From contig OZ037919.1 of NCBI GenBank assembly GCA_964035575.1, forward strand, positions 1,054,001-1,118,000: DNA of 64,000 nt. The letters run 5' to 3'. Positions 12,871 to 23,045 of this stretch are shown here, piece after piece (positions within the stretch are counted from its first letter, which is position 1; each line of letters starts with the position of its first letter). This DNA is from Rhynchopus sp. YZ270_cl-10. Taxonomy: Eukaryota; Euglenozoa; Diplonemea; Diplonemida; Diplonemidae. The notes beneath the pieces were generated by a model. It saw nothing but the letters and a program-made list of their open reading frames with translations, ran no database searches and had not been told where the DNA came from. The position numbers and the translations under genes are program-made.

Positions 12871-13470
12871 TTGATTTTTTGCTTTTTTGTGCGGGCTACT
12901 TCCCTTCCCAGCGACTCAGTTGTTGCTGCGGTGGGGCAGGAAAAACATTTTTCTTTATTTGCTGACAATCATCCTTTCATTTTTGAGGTAACCGTTGAAA
13001 CGAAACCTGACTCAGCCCCTGAGAAGCTTCTGTCTTTTTTTTTATCAACTTTTTCTCTCTCTCTTTTGAAATACATTTCAAAGATATGCGTTGCACGAGG
13101 CACATTCATCTTTCAAATTTTCTGAGATGCCAATTTTAACAACGTTTTTTATTGTGAACATGGAATAATTTTTCATTTTTCATATTTTTTTTTGAAGAAA
13201 AAGAACAAAAAAAAAGCTTCCCAGTCTTTTGAGCGCACAAACAAACGAATAATTTTCAATTATCCGTTTTCAAGATCTGTGCGCCGGTCTGGCGAATTTT
13301 TTTTTCTCAATTTTTCTTTTTTTTTTTGCCACGTTTGCTTATCTCCCCACATATACCCCCTTATCCCTTTCCACCCCATTCACCTCTCCCCCACCTCTTA
13401 GGTAAGGAGTTGGGTTTTGCCTTAGCCTGAAGCGTAACACACCCTATCCCATTTCCCCCCTTTTTTATTG

Positions 13471-13512
13471 TTACAAGGTGAATAAGTACTAGAGGCGTAG
13501 GGTACCTTGTAA
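13471..13512 (+). repeat. Perfect 9-bp hairpin
   Basis: TTACAAGGT and ACCTTGTAA flank a loop of about 24 bases (AATAAGTACTAGAGGCGTAG is part of it). A T run follows. Similar hairpins occur at 37393-37440 and 37615-37660 with a different stem. Confidence 0.45.
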
Positions 13513-13738
13513 TTTTTTTTTAAAAAAAATTTTTGAGTGCGCACGTACACCCCGTGGTTCTGTTTGCACTAATTTCAACGATTTCAACTCACATTTACTC
13601 TGGTTTCGTTTTCGCCATTCACAGACACGTGAATTGTGGCTTAACCAGTCACACCCGAAAAGGTGGCTAAGAAGGAGAACGTTTGGGGTCTCTCACAACA
13701 GCGTTCATTTCTCTTCACTTTCCCTCTTTTGTTTTTTA

Positions 13739-13858
13739 CGCACACTACTTTTTGTGAGCAGAAAGTGTCAACGTCGTTCACTCACCCCCAACCGTGCTCC
13801 GCAACACCATCACCGTGGAAGCGTCAAACGCAACAAGGGTGACAGAACGTGACACTTT
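13739..13858 (+). repeat. Inverted-repeat-bounded dispersed repeat, family C, copy 1
   Basis: Shares CGCACACTACTTT, AAAGTGTCA-ACGTCGTTCACTC, CCAACCGTGCTCCGCAACAC and the end GAACGTGACACTTTT with the copies at 31948-32103 and 46402-46560, but lacks about 35 bases of the middle. GTGTCA...CGTTC at the left pairs with GAACGTGACAC at the right. Confidence 0.6.
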
Positions 13859-14114
13859 TATTTTTGCCAAGCCTCCTTACACTAGGCGTGCAAATAAAAC
13901 TAACGTCGATTTTATTTTTGGTTTTGTCTTTTCCAAAAAAAAAGCTGCAGTTGGTTTTAGCCTCCCGCTTACCAAAAAAGCAGATATGAAAAAGGAACGA
14001 ACCAGAAAAAAAACTTTTAACAAAAAAGAAATTTCATAAAAACTTCATAAAAACCCATTCAGATCCTCTATTAGGAATACACAACAAAAAGCAAATGCAA
14101 TTGATAAAAAAAAA

Positions 14115-14149
14115 TGATATAGTGGTGTGTCTCCTCGAGGGTATCACCG
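14115..14149 (+). repeat. Hairpin repeat, family A, copy 2
   Basis: GGTGTGTCTCCTCGAGGGTA followed by TCACC. The loop is shared with 10346-10381, while the stem pairs GGTG with CACC instead. Confidence 0.4.
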
Positions 14150-14426
14150 TTTTGATCCAACTGTATAAATACTGTGGCATAGATTCTTTCTTCTGTCTTT
14201 TAGAAAAAAAATTATAAGACGGTTGAAGGTGATTTTATGTCGATACAAAAAAAATTCCGTTTTTTTTTTTCTTTCAAATCTTTCCCGTTTGATTTACACC
14301 CCCCTCTTCTTCTCCTTCTCCTTCTCCTTCTCTCCCCCTTTTGTTTTTTGGTTTGCTTTTTTTTGTTTTGCGATTTCCCAAATACACAACAACAACATTT
14401 TATTTTTACCCCTCATTTTCGTGTTA

Positions 14427-14460
14427 GGTGACTAAAAGCAGGAAGAGGCTTCATGTATGC
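14427..14460 (+). repeat. Decayed hairpin repeat, family B
   Basis: GGTGACTAAAAGCAGGAAGA followed by GGCTTCATG. It keeps GGTGACTAA and GGCTT, but the stem is broken compared with 49929-49966. Confidence 0.3.
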
Positions 14461-15094
14461 AATCTGTCTAGCTTTCTTTGGAACGATGTGATTTATGTGT
14501 GTGCGGCACGGTGCAGCACATTTTCTCTCCGAAAAGAAGGGGTAAGGTTTATTCTTGTTTCGTTTTCTACCTGCTTTTGTTTTGCCAAGGCGTTTTTCTG
14601 GAAGGTCCTTTATTCTGAAGAAAAAAAAATTGATAAATGTGTCGTCACTGTGTGGGTATCTCCACGCGGGTGTGTCATATTATTCCTTTTTTTTTTTTTC
14701 AAAAAAATGTAGGCCTTTTGTCTTTTTGTTGATTGCTTCCACAAAAAAAAAGTTTTTCTATTCCCTGGCTCTCTCTCTCTCTCTCCATCTCTCTGGTGTT
14801 TCCTTTTGACGTTTGTAACACAATAATTTAAAAAAAAAAAACTGTGTGAAGAGCACTCTATTTCGACAACTTTCCCATTTTCCCCTCCCCCTCCCACTCC
14901 CACTCCCACTCCCTTCTATTCTGTGTACAAGATTGTACATGGATAGTTTTTAAAAAATGGCAAGCAAAAAAAAAAAAATACAACAATTCAAAAAAAAAAA
15001 AATGGAAGTTTTCATGATTTTCCCTCCTGTGCCTCCAGACCTCTTCACACCGGCAGCGGAACATGATGCTGGAATAGCACTTCAAGAACCACGG

Positions 15095-15136
15095 AGAACA
15101 CCACAGCAGAACCCCTTGCTTGTCGTCCACGCCACC
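15095..15136 (+). repeat. SINE-like tail fragment, family D
   Basis: ACCACAGCAGAACC then CTTGCTTGTCGTCCACGCCA. It matches 37240-37275 (CCACAGAGAACC, CTTCTTGCTGTCCACGCCAC). Confidence 0.35.
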
Positions 15137-15470
15137 CCCCTCACCCTGTGAGCTTTTCTGGATGGACCCAGGCTTCGCGCTCTCCTTTCCGACAGCGCCT
15201 TCACCTCGTCATTCTTACAGCAACGAGGACCCTTAACAATAACGTAACCACTTTTTTTTGATGATATTTTCTTCTGTTTTTTTTCCGCCCCCTCATCCCA
15301 GCAGGGTAGGTTGCTTCTTCTGCTGCGAATTTTCGTTTTTATCAACCTTCTGCATCACACTATTATACTACCAGAAAACATCTTATCCCTACTAGTAGTA
15401 CCTAGGCTAGGGTAGCTCCCATCTACCCAGAAGGTTTTTGAAGAGGGGGTTTTTTTTGGGTCAAAAAACA

Positions 15471-16196
15471 ATGGCAGCAAGACGGTTATTTGGATTTCTG
15501 AATACCTTGGTAAAACTGTGTTTCCCGCTTCTTCTGCTCACCCCTTTCCTTGCTTCAGCAGCAGATACTCGCACCGCCACCTTGACTGCAAGCACCACCG
15601 CTTCACACAGCACCTCCCACTCTCTCTCAGAAACCGCAACGCCAACCCCGACAGCCTCTGTCGTGCAAACCGGGACAGCCACAGCGACAGAGAGCCTTGC
15701 TGCGGAGACCCAATGCGATCGGAGTGGGTTTCCTGTTGGTAACAACTCATTGGTGTTGCGAGGTCTGCCGCCAAGCACGGAGACACAGAGCGTCGAAGTG
15801 CATGCATGCCATATGATGTGCAGTGGGTGTGTAGGTGTGCGTGACAACGATGTGGTCGCCTTCACGACCGCAGCGTTGCCCTCGCCGACCTACCCGCATG
15901 CCTCCTACACGGTCAACGTTGACCTGCACACAACAGTCAAGAACGCTACCCACCATATCCTCGCCGTCCCCGTCCACCTCAGTGCAGGAAGCTACACGAT
16001 GCACTACTGGAGTGCGCACACCCGGTTTCACGAAGGCAAACGCATCGACCCAGCCTCGGGCACCCTGCACACACATCACGATAGCAACCTTGCGTGGCGA
16101 GCAGGCGGCACGGCGACAGTTGTGTGCGAAGAGCACTGCATCGACAGCGTCTCCTTCGACGGGAGTGTTCAGTTGGCATGTAGTACTGAGTGTTGA
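15471..16196 (+). CDS. Small secreted Ser/Thr- and Cys-rich protein
   Basis: 241 residues with no family I recognise. The ATG at 15471 follows an A-rich leader; an upstream in-frame TTG (15438) is a poorer start. Residues 1-27 form a clear signal peptide (basic MAARR, a hydrophobic stretch, then ASA). Residues 28-75 are a Ser/Thr/Ala/Pro-rich stalk likely to carry O-glycans. The rest is a compact domain with about nine cysteines, including the clusters CHMMCSGC and CEEHC, and several NxT/NxS sites. No membrane anchor is seen, so it is probably secreted. It stands alone: the nearest upstream gene ends 5.2 kb away, and a transposable element begins 127 bp downstream. It is called real from its codon-like composition, signal peptide and cysteine pattern. 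Confidence 0.75.
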   Translation: MAARRLFGFLNTLVKLCFPLLLLTPFLASAADTRTATLTASTTASHSTSHSLSETATPTPTASVVQTGTATATESLAAETQCDRSGFPVGNNSLVLRGLPPSTETQSVEVHACHMMCSGCVGVRDNDVVAFTTAALPSPTYPHASYTVNVDLHTTVKNATHHILAVPVHLSAGSYTMHYWSAHTRFHEGKRIDPASGTLHTHHDSNLAWRAGGTATVVCEEHCIDSVSFDGSVQLACSTEC

Positions 16197-16322
16197 CACA
16201 GGGTGGGGGAGATGGGGGTGTTTTTTTAACAATTTTTTTTTTCTCTTGGGCGAGAATGGAGACACATCTTAGTGCTCTCTTAGGGTGCAATATCTCCGTT
16301 TTTTTTTTGTCATGAATTGTCC

Positions 16323-16979
16323 CAGGGTATTAGGGTGAAAATCCAAAATTCCGGAAAAAACTGGTTTTTCTGGTTTTCTCTCCTGGGTGGCGAAAACTAG
16401 TGTTTCCGGCGAAAACCTCCACCGTTGACGGACACAGTCACCTTTTTCGGGTTTTTCGGGGGTGGGGTCAGTGTCTTATCCAGGAATCCAGATTTCAAGT
16501 TGGGGAGGTCAGCTTGTTTTTTGCTCAAAATATTTTTCAGCCCTGTCTACCCTGGGTCAGCGCTGCTGAGACCCAGGGTAGACATTGGGAACATAGGGAC
16601 TGTATAAAATGGCGCCGCAGGCGAAAATTTTTGAGGATACGGTGTAAAAATCTAGCTTTTTACACCACAGAGCCACTCAACGAACCCTTTTTTGCGGAGC
16701 AAAAAATGAAAAATGGCGCCGCAGGCAAAAAAAATTCAAGGAACATCCATTTCTCAAAGGCACTCCCGTGGTTCAACCACGGTTCTAGGCGGGGAAAAAA
16801 TGCGGGGGAAAAAATCGAGTCCGCCCTAATCTGGGGACGACATTTACAGAAAGGCCTGGTGAAAAGTGTCGGTTTTTTTTTCCCCTCCAGATTTCTCTGT
16901 TTTTTTTTTTTTTTTTGAAAACCAGTTTTTGGAAAAACTGGTTTTCAAAACCAGTTTTTTTAACCACCCTAATACCCTG
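16323..16979. mobile_element. 657-bp non-autonomous TIR element, hAT-like ends
   Basis: Perfect 15-bp terminal inverted repeats (CAGGGTATTAGGGTG) with a 7-bp direct duplication ATTGTCC on both sides (16316-16322, 16980-16986). Subterminal AACTGGTTTT motifs are also inverted. There is no transposase. CAGGG termini are typical of hAT elements, whose duplications are usually 8 bp; here 7 match. The segment 16612-16742 recurs, inverted, at 22688-22830. Confidence 0.8.
16612..16742 (+). repeat. GCGCCGCAGGC repeat, copy 1
   Basis: AAATGGCGCCGCAGGC, TTACACC, CAACGAACCCTTTTTTG and a second AAATGGCGCCGCAGGC. The same order is found reverse-complemented inside the TIR element at 22455-23340 (22688-22830), so the two elements share internal sequence. 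Confidence 0.65.
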
Positions 16980-17114
16980 ATTGTCCTCCGTCGGTTTCGA
17001 ATAATTGCGGAGAAACTCTGTGTTTTTATATCTCAGTTTGACTCAAAGGTTGTCCACCTTTCCAGGGGGATGAGTGTGCTCTTTGTTACGAGAAGAAAAA
17101 AATGAATATTTTAA

Positions 17115-19475
17115 GGGGAATAGTCAGTTATGCCCTACCCTTTTTTTGAAATGGTCAGAGATACCCGAAAATAAGTTCAGATATTGGTCAGAGATACCCG
17201 AAAATAAGTTCAGATATTGGTCAGAGATGCCCCATTTTCAAAAATAGGGCATAACTGACCAATATCTGAACTTATTTTCGGGTATTTCGGGTATCTCTGA
17301 CCATTTCTCAACTTATTTTCGGGCATGTCTGACCATATCGCCAACTTTTTTCGGGTACCCCAAAAAAGTTGGTTTTCGGGTATACCCAGATACCCAGGTA
17401 CCCAGGTACCCAGGTACCCAGGTACCCAGGTACCCAGGTACCCAGGTACCCAGGTACCCAGGTACCCAGGTACCCAGGTACCCAGGTACCCAGGTACCCA
17501 GGTACCCAGGTACCCAGGTACCCAGGTACCCAGGTACCCAGGTACCCAGGTACCCAGGTACCCAGGTACCCAGGTACCCAGGTACCCAGGTACCCAGGTA
17601 CCCAGGTCCAGGAACAGGTACCCAGGAACAGGAAAAAAGTCGTGAAAGAGCAACCACAGCTCCACATGACAAACACAAAAGTGTCCAGTCACGTGGGGCA
17701 TTCATGCACTGAGGAGATAATGTTCCAACAATTTACAAGAAAGATTACTTAACCTACTGCTGGAAATTGCCAGGTCGTAGTAACACACAAAGTGTGCCTC
17801 CGTTCGGGAAGACCGGATATTCTAGAGACCAGAAAGGCCTCAAGAATATCTTCCGGTAGTCAAGGTAGAACCGAGTGAACGGCCCAAGACCCCCGTGGAG
17901 AAGTTAAATGTTGTAATGCTATCAGGTAGAAACTGCGACCACTGTCTTACCCTCCTCAATGCATGGTGGTTGATGTCTTCCACAACAAATTTCCTGTACC
18001 CAGGTACCCAGGTTCCCAGACCCACGCAGTACCACGTCGCAGTACTACGCAAAATTTACCACCAGACCCTGTCTTCGTGCACCTGAAGTACAACGCCGCA
18101 GACAGGCCAAACATGCGTTGGACTCAGAGGAATGCCCGCTGTGCAGGTATCATGAGAACCAACTCCCAGCAACAAGGGGCGCCTTTTGGCGGGCGTTGTT
18201 GAGGGTGTTTGGGGTGCAAAGTTTTCCACAATTTTGATGCGCGGGTACAGAAGTGTTATCTTGTTCTTTCATCTCTAGGAATGTAAATGTCAATCGCGTT
18301 TAACTACCACTAGGGCTTGTTCAGTGAACCCACGAGGGGTCGAAGGGGGTTGGTTATCCCGTATCTATCAAAGGTTGTGTCGACCAGGCGAAACCACTAT
18401 GTTACGCTGTACGTTGTTAAATCCGAAGAAATAACACTTTAGCAGCCGCAGGAAGTTTGCTAAAAAGAGTGCCTCACGCTCCACAAACCACCACCCGCGA
18501 TTGACTTAGATGTTATAACAAAGAGAATTCAGAACAAAACAACACCCTGCCCCATACACACTAAATTGTCATGCTTCGAGAGCATGCCTGGGCCAAAATT
18601 ACTTGACAAAAAAGGCAACAAGACCACCCACAAGGAGTGTGAAATGTGCACTGGTTTTCTGGGGGAACGCAATATTTTCTTGTGCCTCGTCCTCCGTAAG
18701 CAGAGGACAGACTTTCCGGAAGGTTTCCAAAGTCGAATTTCTTGCACTAGCTATGCTCCCTGGGTTAATGGCAATAGCAGTGACTGACAAAGTGTTCCCA
18801 CCCCCAGGTCTTCGTCCACAAACAAATCTAGAATAGATTGATTTGGGTGAAGCCTTGTATTTTGAGTTGTTGAATGTCGGAGAGCGGCGCTCATCGTAAA
18901 TCACGGATGCAGTTCAGATTTCACGATCCTGTGATGAGTGTAAATGTGGGGTGTGATTAAGTTATGGTATACAAATGCAGTAGTCGGGAAGGGTGAGGTT
19001 AATGAAAAAAGTGGTAATAACTATGTATTTCCGCGAAATAAGGTAGCCTTTTTTCACGCTACAGAGAGTTTCCTGCTGCACTAATGGTTCCCAAGCGAAG
19101 CGAGGGACCATGTATAAGGGTTTGCGGGTTTGCGGGTATTTACCCCCACTAAAAGTAACTGTGTGTGGGGTAGAGGGGTGAAAATCATACCATGCTGCTT
19201 CAATACTGTCTCTGCTGTCGCATTCCCTCATGGTGGGTCACTCACCCACTGGGCAAAAAATCAAAGGGGGTACCCCCAAATAAGTGGGTACCCCAAATAA
19301 GTTCAGAGATACCCGAAAAAAGTTCAGATATACCCGAAAATAAGTTCAAATACCCGAAAATAAGTTCAGATATAGTCAGTTATGCCCTATTTCTGGTTTT
19401 CGGGTATATCTGAACTTATTTTCGGGTATCTCTGACCATTTCAAAAAAAGGGTAGGGTATAACTGACTATTCCCC
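17115..19475. mobile_element. 2.36-kb TIR element with 9-bp target duplication (MULE-like)
   Basis: Long inverted ends begin GGGGAATAGTCAGTTAT, continue CCCTACCC and ATGGTCAGAGATACCCGAAA, and cover roughly 200 bp on each side. The element is flanked by a perfect 9-bp duplication ATATTTTAA (17106-17114, 19476-19484). Nine-base duplications with long TIRs suggest a Mutator-like element. Inside are two 33-bp direct repeats (17153-17218), an octamer array (17392-17607) and about 1.5 kb of more complex sequence without a convincing ORF. Its right end lies 46 bp before the presumed 3' splice acceptor of the APRT gene. Confidence 0.85.
17392..17607. repeat. Octamer array (ACCCAGGT)n
   Basis: About 27 near-perfect copies of ACCCAGGT, containing the palindrome GGTACC at each joint. 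It is open in several frames because 8 is not a multiple of 3, so the long ORFs seen across it are artefacts. It lies inside the 17115-19475 element next to its left TIR. Confidence 0.95.
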
Positions 19476-19541
19476 ATATTTTAAACATTTTCTCAAAAAA
19501 TCATTGGCTTCATTTCTCTCCAGAACCAACTAAGCTACAAA

Positions 19542-20371
19542 ATGTCCGACATTAAGTTCGTCAAGGAGGGTACGGATGACCGCTGGGAGATTGCCGACCC
19601 CACCCACGAGGACACCAAGCTGATCTGCAGCAACATGTGGTGGTACAGCAGCACCTTCTCCCCGAAGGACGTGCCACGCTTCTTCGACGTCTCCGGCATC
19701 ACCGAGAACCCCGAGGCCTTCCAGAAGGTGATTGACGTCTTCGTTGCACGCTACAAGGCTGCAGGCGACCAGGGACCCACCCACATCCTGGGATACGACG
19801 CACGCGGCTTCCTTATTGGACCCCCGATTGCGCTGGCGCTGAAGATTCCCTTTGTGCTGCTGAGGAAGGACGGAAAGAACCCTGGTGTGACCGTGACGTC
19901 GACTGGGTACGCAAAGGAGTACGCCGAGGCGAAGCCGGACACGCAGTGCATCCGTCTTGGCAGCATTGGTGAGAAGAGCAGGGTCGTGCTTGTGGACGAC
20001 CTGATTGCGACAGGAGGCACAGCCATCGCAGGCTTCGAGCTTGTCGAGGCTGTGGGCGCTGAGGTCTACGAGTTCGCTGCAATGATCTCCCTCCCCTTCC
20101 TCGACGGAGTCCGTAAGATCCGTGAGTCCTGCAACGGAAAATTCAAGGACGTCTCCGTCTTCACCGTCACACACGACGCGAACATCCCTGACGCAGCAAA
20201 GGCGGACCCGAAGGTATGTTAATACATGACAGTCATTTTTGTGAATTATTTCTTTGCAACCATGTGCGATCAAATTCCTCTGATAAACTACAGGACTGGG
20301 CAGAGGCATCCCGTAACGTTGACGCAGCCAAGGCAAAGGAGATCTACGGAAAGTACAGCTTCCCTCGTTAA
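19542..20371 (+). CDS. APRT: Adenine phosphoribosyltransferase
   Basis: Converts adenine and PRPP to AMP and pyrophosphate (purine salvage). Exons 19542-20213 and 20294-20371 give 249 residues. The PRPP-binding loop VVLVDDLIATGGTA lies at residues 148-161. The stretches SPKDVPRFFDVSGITE, GPTHILGYDARGFL, PPIALALKIPFVLLRK and RLGSIG match the trypanosomatid APRT layout closely, including its N-terminal extension relative to the short bacterial and plant type. There is no C-terminal SKL-type glycosomal signal (it ends SFPR). The ATG follows a CTCTCCAG acceptor at 19521-19523. The MULE-like element ends 66 bp upstream of the start codon. This gene is the main evidence for a euglenozoan host. Confidence 0.95.
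20214..20293 (+). other. 80-nt intron in APRT
   Basis: GTATGT donor and CTACAG acceptor, phase 0. Splicing adds the final 25 residues (DWAEASRNV...YSFPR); without it translation stops eight bases into the intron. Confidence 0.9.
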
Positions 20372-21103
20372 GAGAGTTTAGTCAGAGTGTGTCAGGGGGT
20401 GGGGGTGGGTGAGGTGTCTTTATGTGTCGAGAAGAAAATAGCGGCAAGGGATAATGCGTGTTTCAATTGAGTATTTCAAACTATGTATTTTGTGTTTTTG
20501 GGAGTCGAGAGCGAAAGCCCCCCATCCCAAACATTTTAGGAACGTGGTTTTGAGGTAAAAGGGATACGTATTTCTCACAAAATATAATGCTGTTTTGGGG
20601 CCCTTTCGAGATGTGATGGAAAAAAATGATATTTGTGAGTTTTGTGTGAGACACGAAAGACATTTTAGTCTTTCAAATCATTTTTGCTTTTTGGTTTTTT
20701 TTTTTGAAGCGCTTTTTTGAGCACTGTGAGAGAAAACACACACACTTAAAGAAAAAAGAAAACGATCAGTGTTCATTCCCCCTCATGCGTCCTTACGGGT
20801 CTTTCGTGAGGAACAGCAAACGCAGGAAGAGGAGGAGTATCAATACCAAAGGGGAAGAGAGTGTTCCACAGAGAACACAGGCCGTTTCCCCTCCTTTCCT
20901 TTTGCAGACGGCTGTCTTTGTTGGGGTATCTCCTTCCGCCGTCTGCGTCTGCTTCTGCAAATTCTTCCGTTCCACGTGGTATTGTATGATGTATTGTATC
21001 TCAAGTGGCTGCGTTGACTATCGGAGTTGAGTCTACTAGTGCGCTAACTACTTTGTTTACTTTACTCCCCCTCCAGACTACCACAGAAACACCACACACA
21101 CAC
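20372..21103. other. Spacer between APRT and the MMACHC-like gene
   Basis: AT-rich, no gene seen. It ends in a pyrimidine tract and CTCCAG (21071-21076), the likely leader acceptor of the next gene. Confidence 0.6.
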
Positions 21104-21886
21104 ATGGCCAACCCAGAAGAGGTCCTCGAGACCCTCAGGGCTGAGTTTGCGTCTGCAGGGTACAGTGTGTTCCACCCATTCGCAGCGGAGTGGTACAACC
21201 AGGAGCGTCTCTCCCTGGACGACGACCTACGCAAACGCCTGGAAGTGCTTCCTGTCGAGCCCTGGAGCGGCGAGGACAACAAGGGAACGGCAGCAGTTCT
21301 GATTGGCAACAACCGCGACCTTTGGCCACACTTTATGGCCCACCTGAAGGAGCACGGTGTACACGGCGAAAACCCCTTGGATACCTACGTTATTAACACT
21401 GTAAAGGCCACTGCGGAGCGGACACTTGGCAAATTTAAGGTAGGAGTGAAGTATTTTTGGTCAAAAGATGTGGCAGAAGTGCTTCTCCCCATGCAAAGAG
21501 TGGCCGAAGTGGCTGGCGCTGCGTACCGCGATCTGTCAACCCATTTGTGTCTGCACCCTGCCTTTGGTGCGTGGTTCTCTATGAGATGCGTTCTGGTCTT
21601 GGACATCAGTGTGCCCCTCTCCCCAGCTGCAGTGCCATTAGCTCCGTTGGTCTCCGAAGCCGAAGTTGCCGAAGCGAACAAAGCATGTGAAATTGCCGTC
21701 GCCAACACCCCCGCCATGGATAAACAGCACACAGGCCGCGATGGATTAGGTGACCATTGGCGCTACTGGGTAGCCCTGAGAGATGTTGTGTCGCTCGGCA
21801 AAGCAGAGTGGCGTTATTCTGAGCCACAAATCGAGTACCACTACACGAAACGACAGGAGGTGCTTCTAAAGCTGCTGGAGGAATGA
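21104..21886 (+). CDS. MMACHC-like cobalamin chaperone (cblC)
   Basis: 260 residues. MMACHC takes up cytosolic cobalamins, removes the upper ligand (decyanation or dealkylation) and hands B12 on to methionine synthase and methylmalonyl-CoA mutase. Matching features are GYSVFHPFAAEWYN near residue 20, VAGAAYRDL, LCLHPAFGAWFSMRCVLVLD (human counterpart CIHPRFGGWFAIRGVVLL) and near the C-terminus HWRYWVALRDV with RYSEPQIEYH (human HWRDWTYRDAV, RYSEEQKAYF). Start is the ATG after CTCCAG and ACCACAG. An internal AAGGTAGG was considered as a donor, but the uninterrupted frame aligns with the family, so no intron is called. The Pro-rich tail of vertebrate MMACHC is missing. Assigned from remembered family sequence, with good but not complete certainty. 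Confidence 0.85.
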   Translation: MANPEEVLETLRAEFASAGYSVFHPFAAEWYNQERLSLDDDLRKRLEVLPVEPWSGEDNKGTAAVLIGNNRDLWPHFMAHLKEHGVHGENPLDTYVINTVKATAERTLGKFKVGVKYFWSKDVAEVLLPMQRVAEVAGAAYRDLSTHLCLHPAFGAWFSMRCVLVLDISVPLSPAAVPLAPLVSEAEVAEANKACEIAVANTPAMDKQHTGRDGLGDHWRYWVALRDVVSLGKAEWRYSEPQIEYHYTKRQEVLLKLLEE

Positions 21887-22234
21887 GAAAAAAGGGGAGG
21901 AAAAAAAATTACCTCAAAATGCATTCAAAAAAAGGTGGACCAAAATGTTTTTTGACAAAATGCAACACAAACGTATTTTAGGTAACCCATTCAGAAAGGT
22001 GCTTTGTCCGTTTCTGTTTTTACATTCATCTTACAAATTTCCTTTTTAGCTTTTTTTGCTTCCCTTTTTTTTGGGGGGTTTTCTGTGTTTACCACAGTGA
22101 GCCTGGTGGAGTCTATGCGATGATGAGGCGAGGCTTTACCAAAGTTAACAGATTTGTGAATCCCCAAAAAACAGAAACAAAATACAGCAATCAGACGCAG
22201 GTATACCGATCTACGTTTTTGTCTTTTTCTTTTT

Positions 22235-22454
22235 CGAGACATGCGGCACAGAACCAGGGTGGTGGGTCTTTCGGTGGGTCTTTAATAATTGAAGGGGGGG
22301 AAAAAGACTCTGCCTGGCAGCTACCCAAAACGTTTTCTGATTGTGATCCAGATTCAATGCAATGCTCTCTCTTCCTCTGTCCCCCACAAACTAATCTATT
22401 TGCTGCAGAACTAATATTTTGCGCAATAAAAAAAAATAACGTGAACCTCCCGAC
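22235..22454. repeat. Segmental duplication, left copy, part 1
   Basis: From GACATGCGGCACAGAACCAG through TCTTTCGGTGGGTCTTTAAT to AACGTGAACCTCCCGAC; matches 26310-26515. It is continued at 23349 after a transposon insertion. Confidence 0.8.
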
Positions 22455-22825
22455 CAGGGAAGTTCCTAAGTGGGACCGAGAACATGAAATTCTGGATTTT
22501 AGTTTTTTTTTCCTTTTTTTTTTTCCTTTTTTTCCTTGGGGGGCTTTCTTGTGGTTTCTAGTGGGTTTCACTGTAGGTGACACACCACCAGTGTGGTGAA
22601 ATGGTCGAAACTCTCAAAAGCAAGAGTTTTCAGGGGGCAAGAAAAAAAAAATTGACAACAAAATCCTGCACCGTCAGGGCTGTACCCCCAATTTTTTTTT
22701 GCCTGCGGCGCCATTTTTCATTTTTTGCTCTACAAAAAAGGGTTCGTTGGAAGCTAGATTTTTACACTGTACTCAAAATTTTTTGCCTGCGGCGCCATTT
22801 ATATTATTTTTTGCTCCGCAAAAAG

Positions 22826-22945
22826 AGAAGTGCAACGCCTCACCGTTCATCGGCGGAAGCACTGGTTCCACGGGTTATCGAACCCCAGAGAGCACTTCAT
22901 TGGCATGCACGCGGTTACCGCGAGGGAGCGTGTATACAGGTACAA
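22826..22945 (-). repeat. tRNA-derived SINE-like repeat, family D, copy 3
   Basis: On the minus strand it reads GTACCTGTATACACGCTCCC, then the B-box-like GGGTTCGATAACCC, then the tail CCGCCGATGAACGGTGAGGC and GTTGCACTT. This is the copy that links the B-box part with the tail seen alone at 12772 and 36351. Confidence 0.6.
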
Positions 22946-22988
22946 AATCACTGCCCCATCCAAATAATATTCCCAACGTCTTTGGGGG

Positions 22989-23045
22989 TCCCCTTGCATT
23001 TTGCAGCCAAAAATGCAACTAGACCAAAGCTGCAAAAAGTTCCGC
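22989..23045 (+). repeat. CCCTTGCATTTTGCAGCC repeat, copy 1
   Basis: CCCTTGCATTTTGCAGCC, AAATGCAACTAGACC and AAGCTGCAAAAAGTT recur at 40389-40440, inside a different TIR element. Confidence 0.6.

Larger units (their letters stand above)
10316..15470. other. Gene-free spacer rich in homopolymers and short repeats
   Basis: No ORF here has coding character. The region is AT-rich with A and T runs of 8-15 bases. It holds many short dispersed repeats listed separately (10346, 10477, 10695, 11077, 12499, 12616, 12772, 12834, 13471, 13739, 14115, 14427, 15095). About 15000-15230 is less AT-rich and shares a short stretch with the repeat at 37183. No tRNA or rRNA gene was recognised. Confidence 0.7.

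Noticed and set aside
15438-15470. N-terminal extension of the small secreted protein from a TTG codon
   Set aside because: The ATG at 15471 directly precedes a proper signal peptide; the extension would bury it.
17210-17705. VPGYLGTW / RYPGTQVP repeat proteins on both strands
   Set aside because: Produced by an octamer array that stays open in all frames; it lies inside a transposable element.
18529-18904. Minus-strand ORF (101 codons) inside the MULE-like element
   Set aside because: Some protein-like character, but both strands are open and no family was recognised; left as possible captured DNA.
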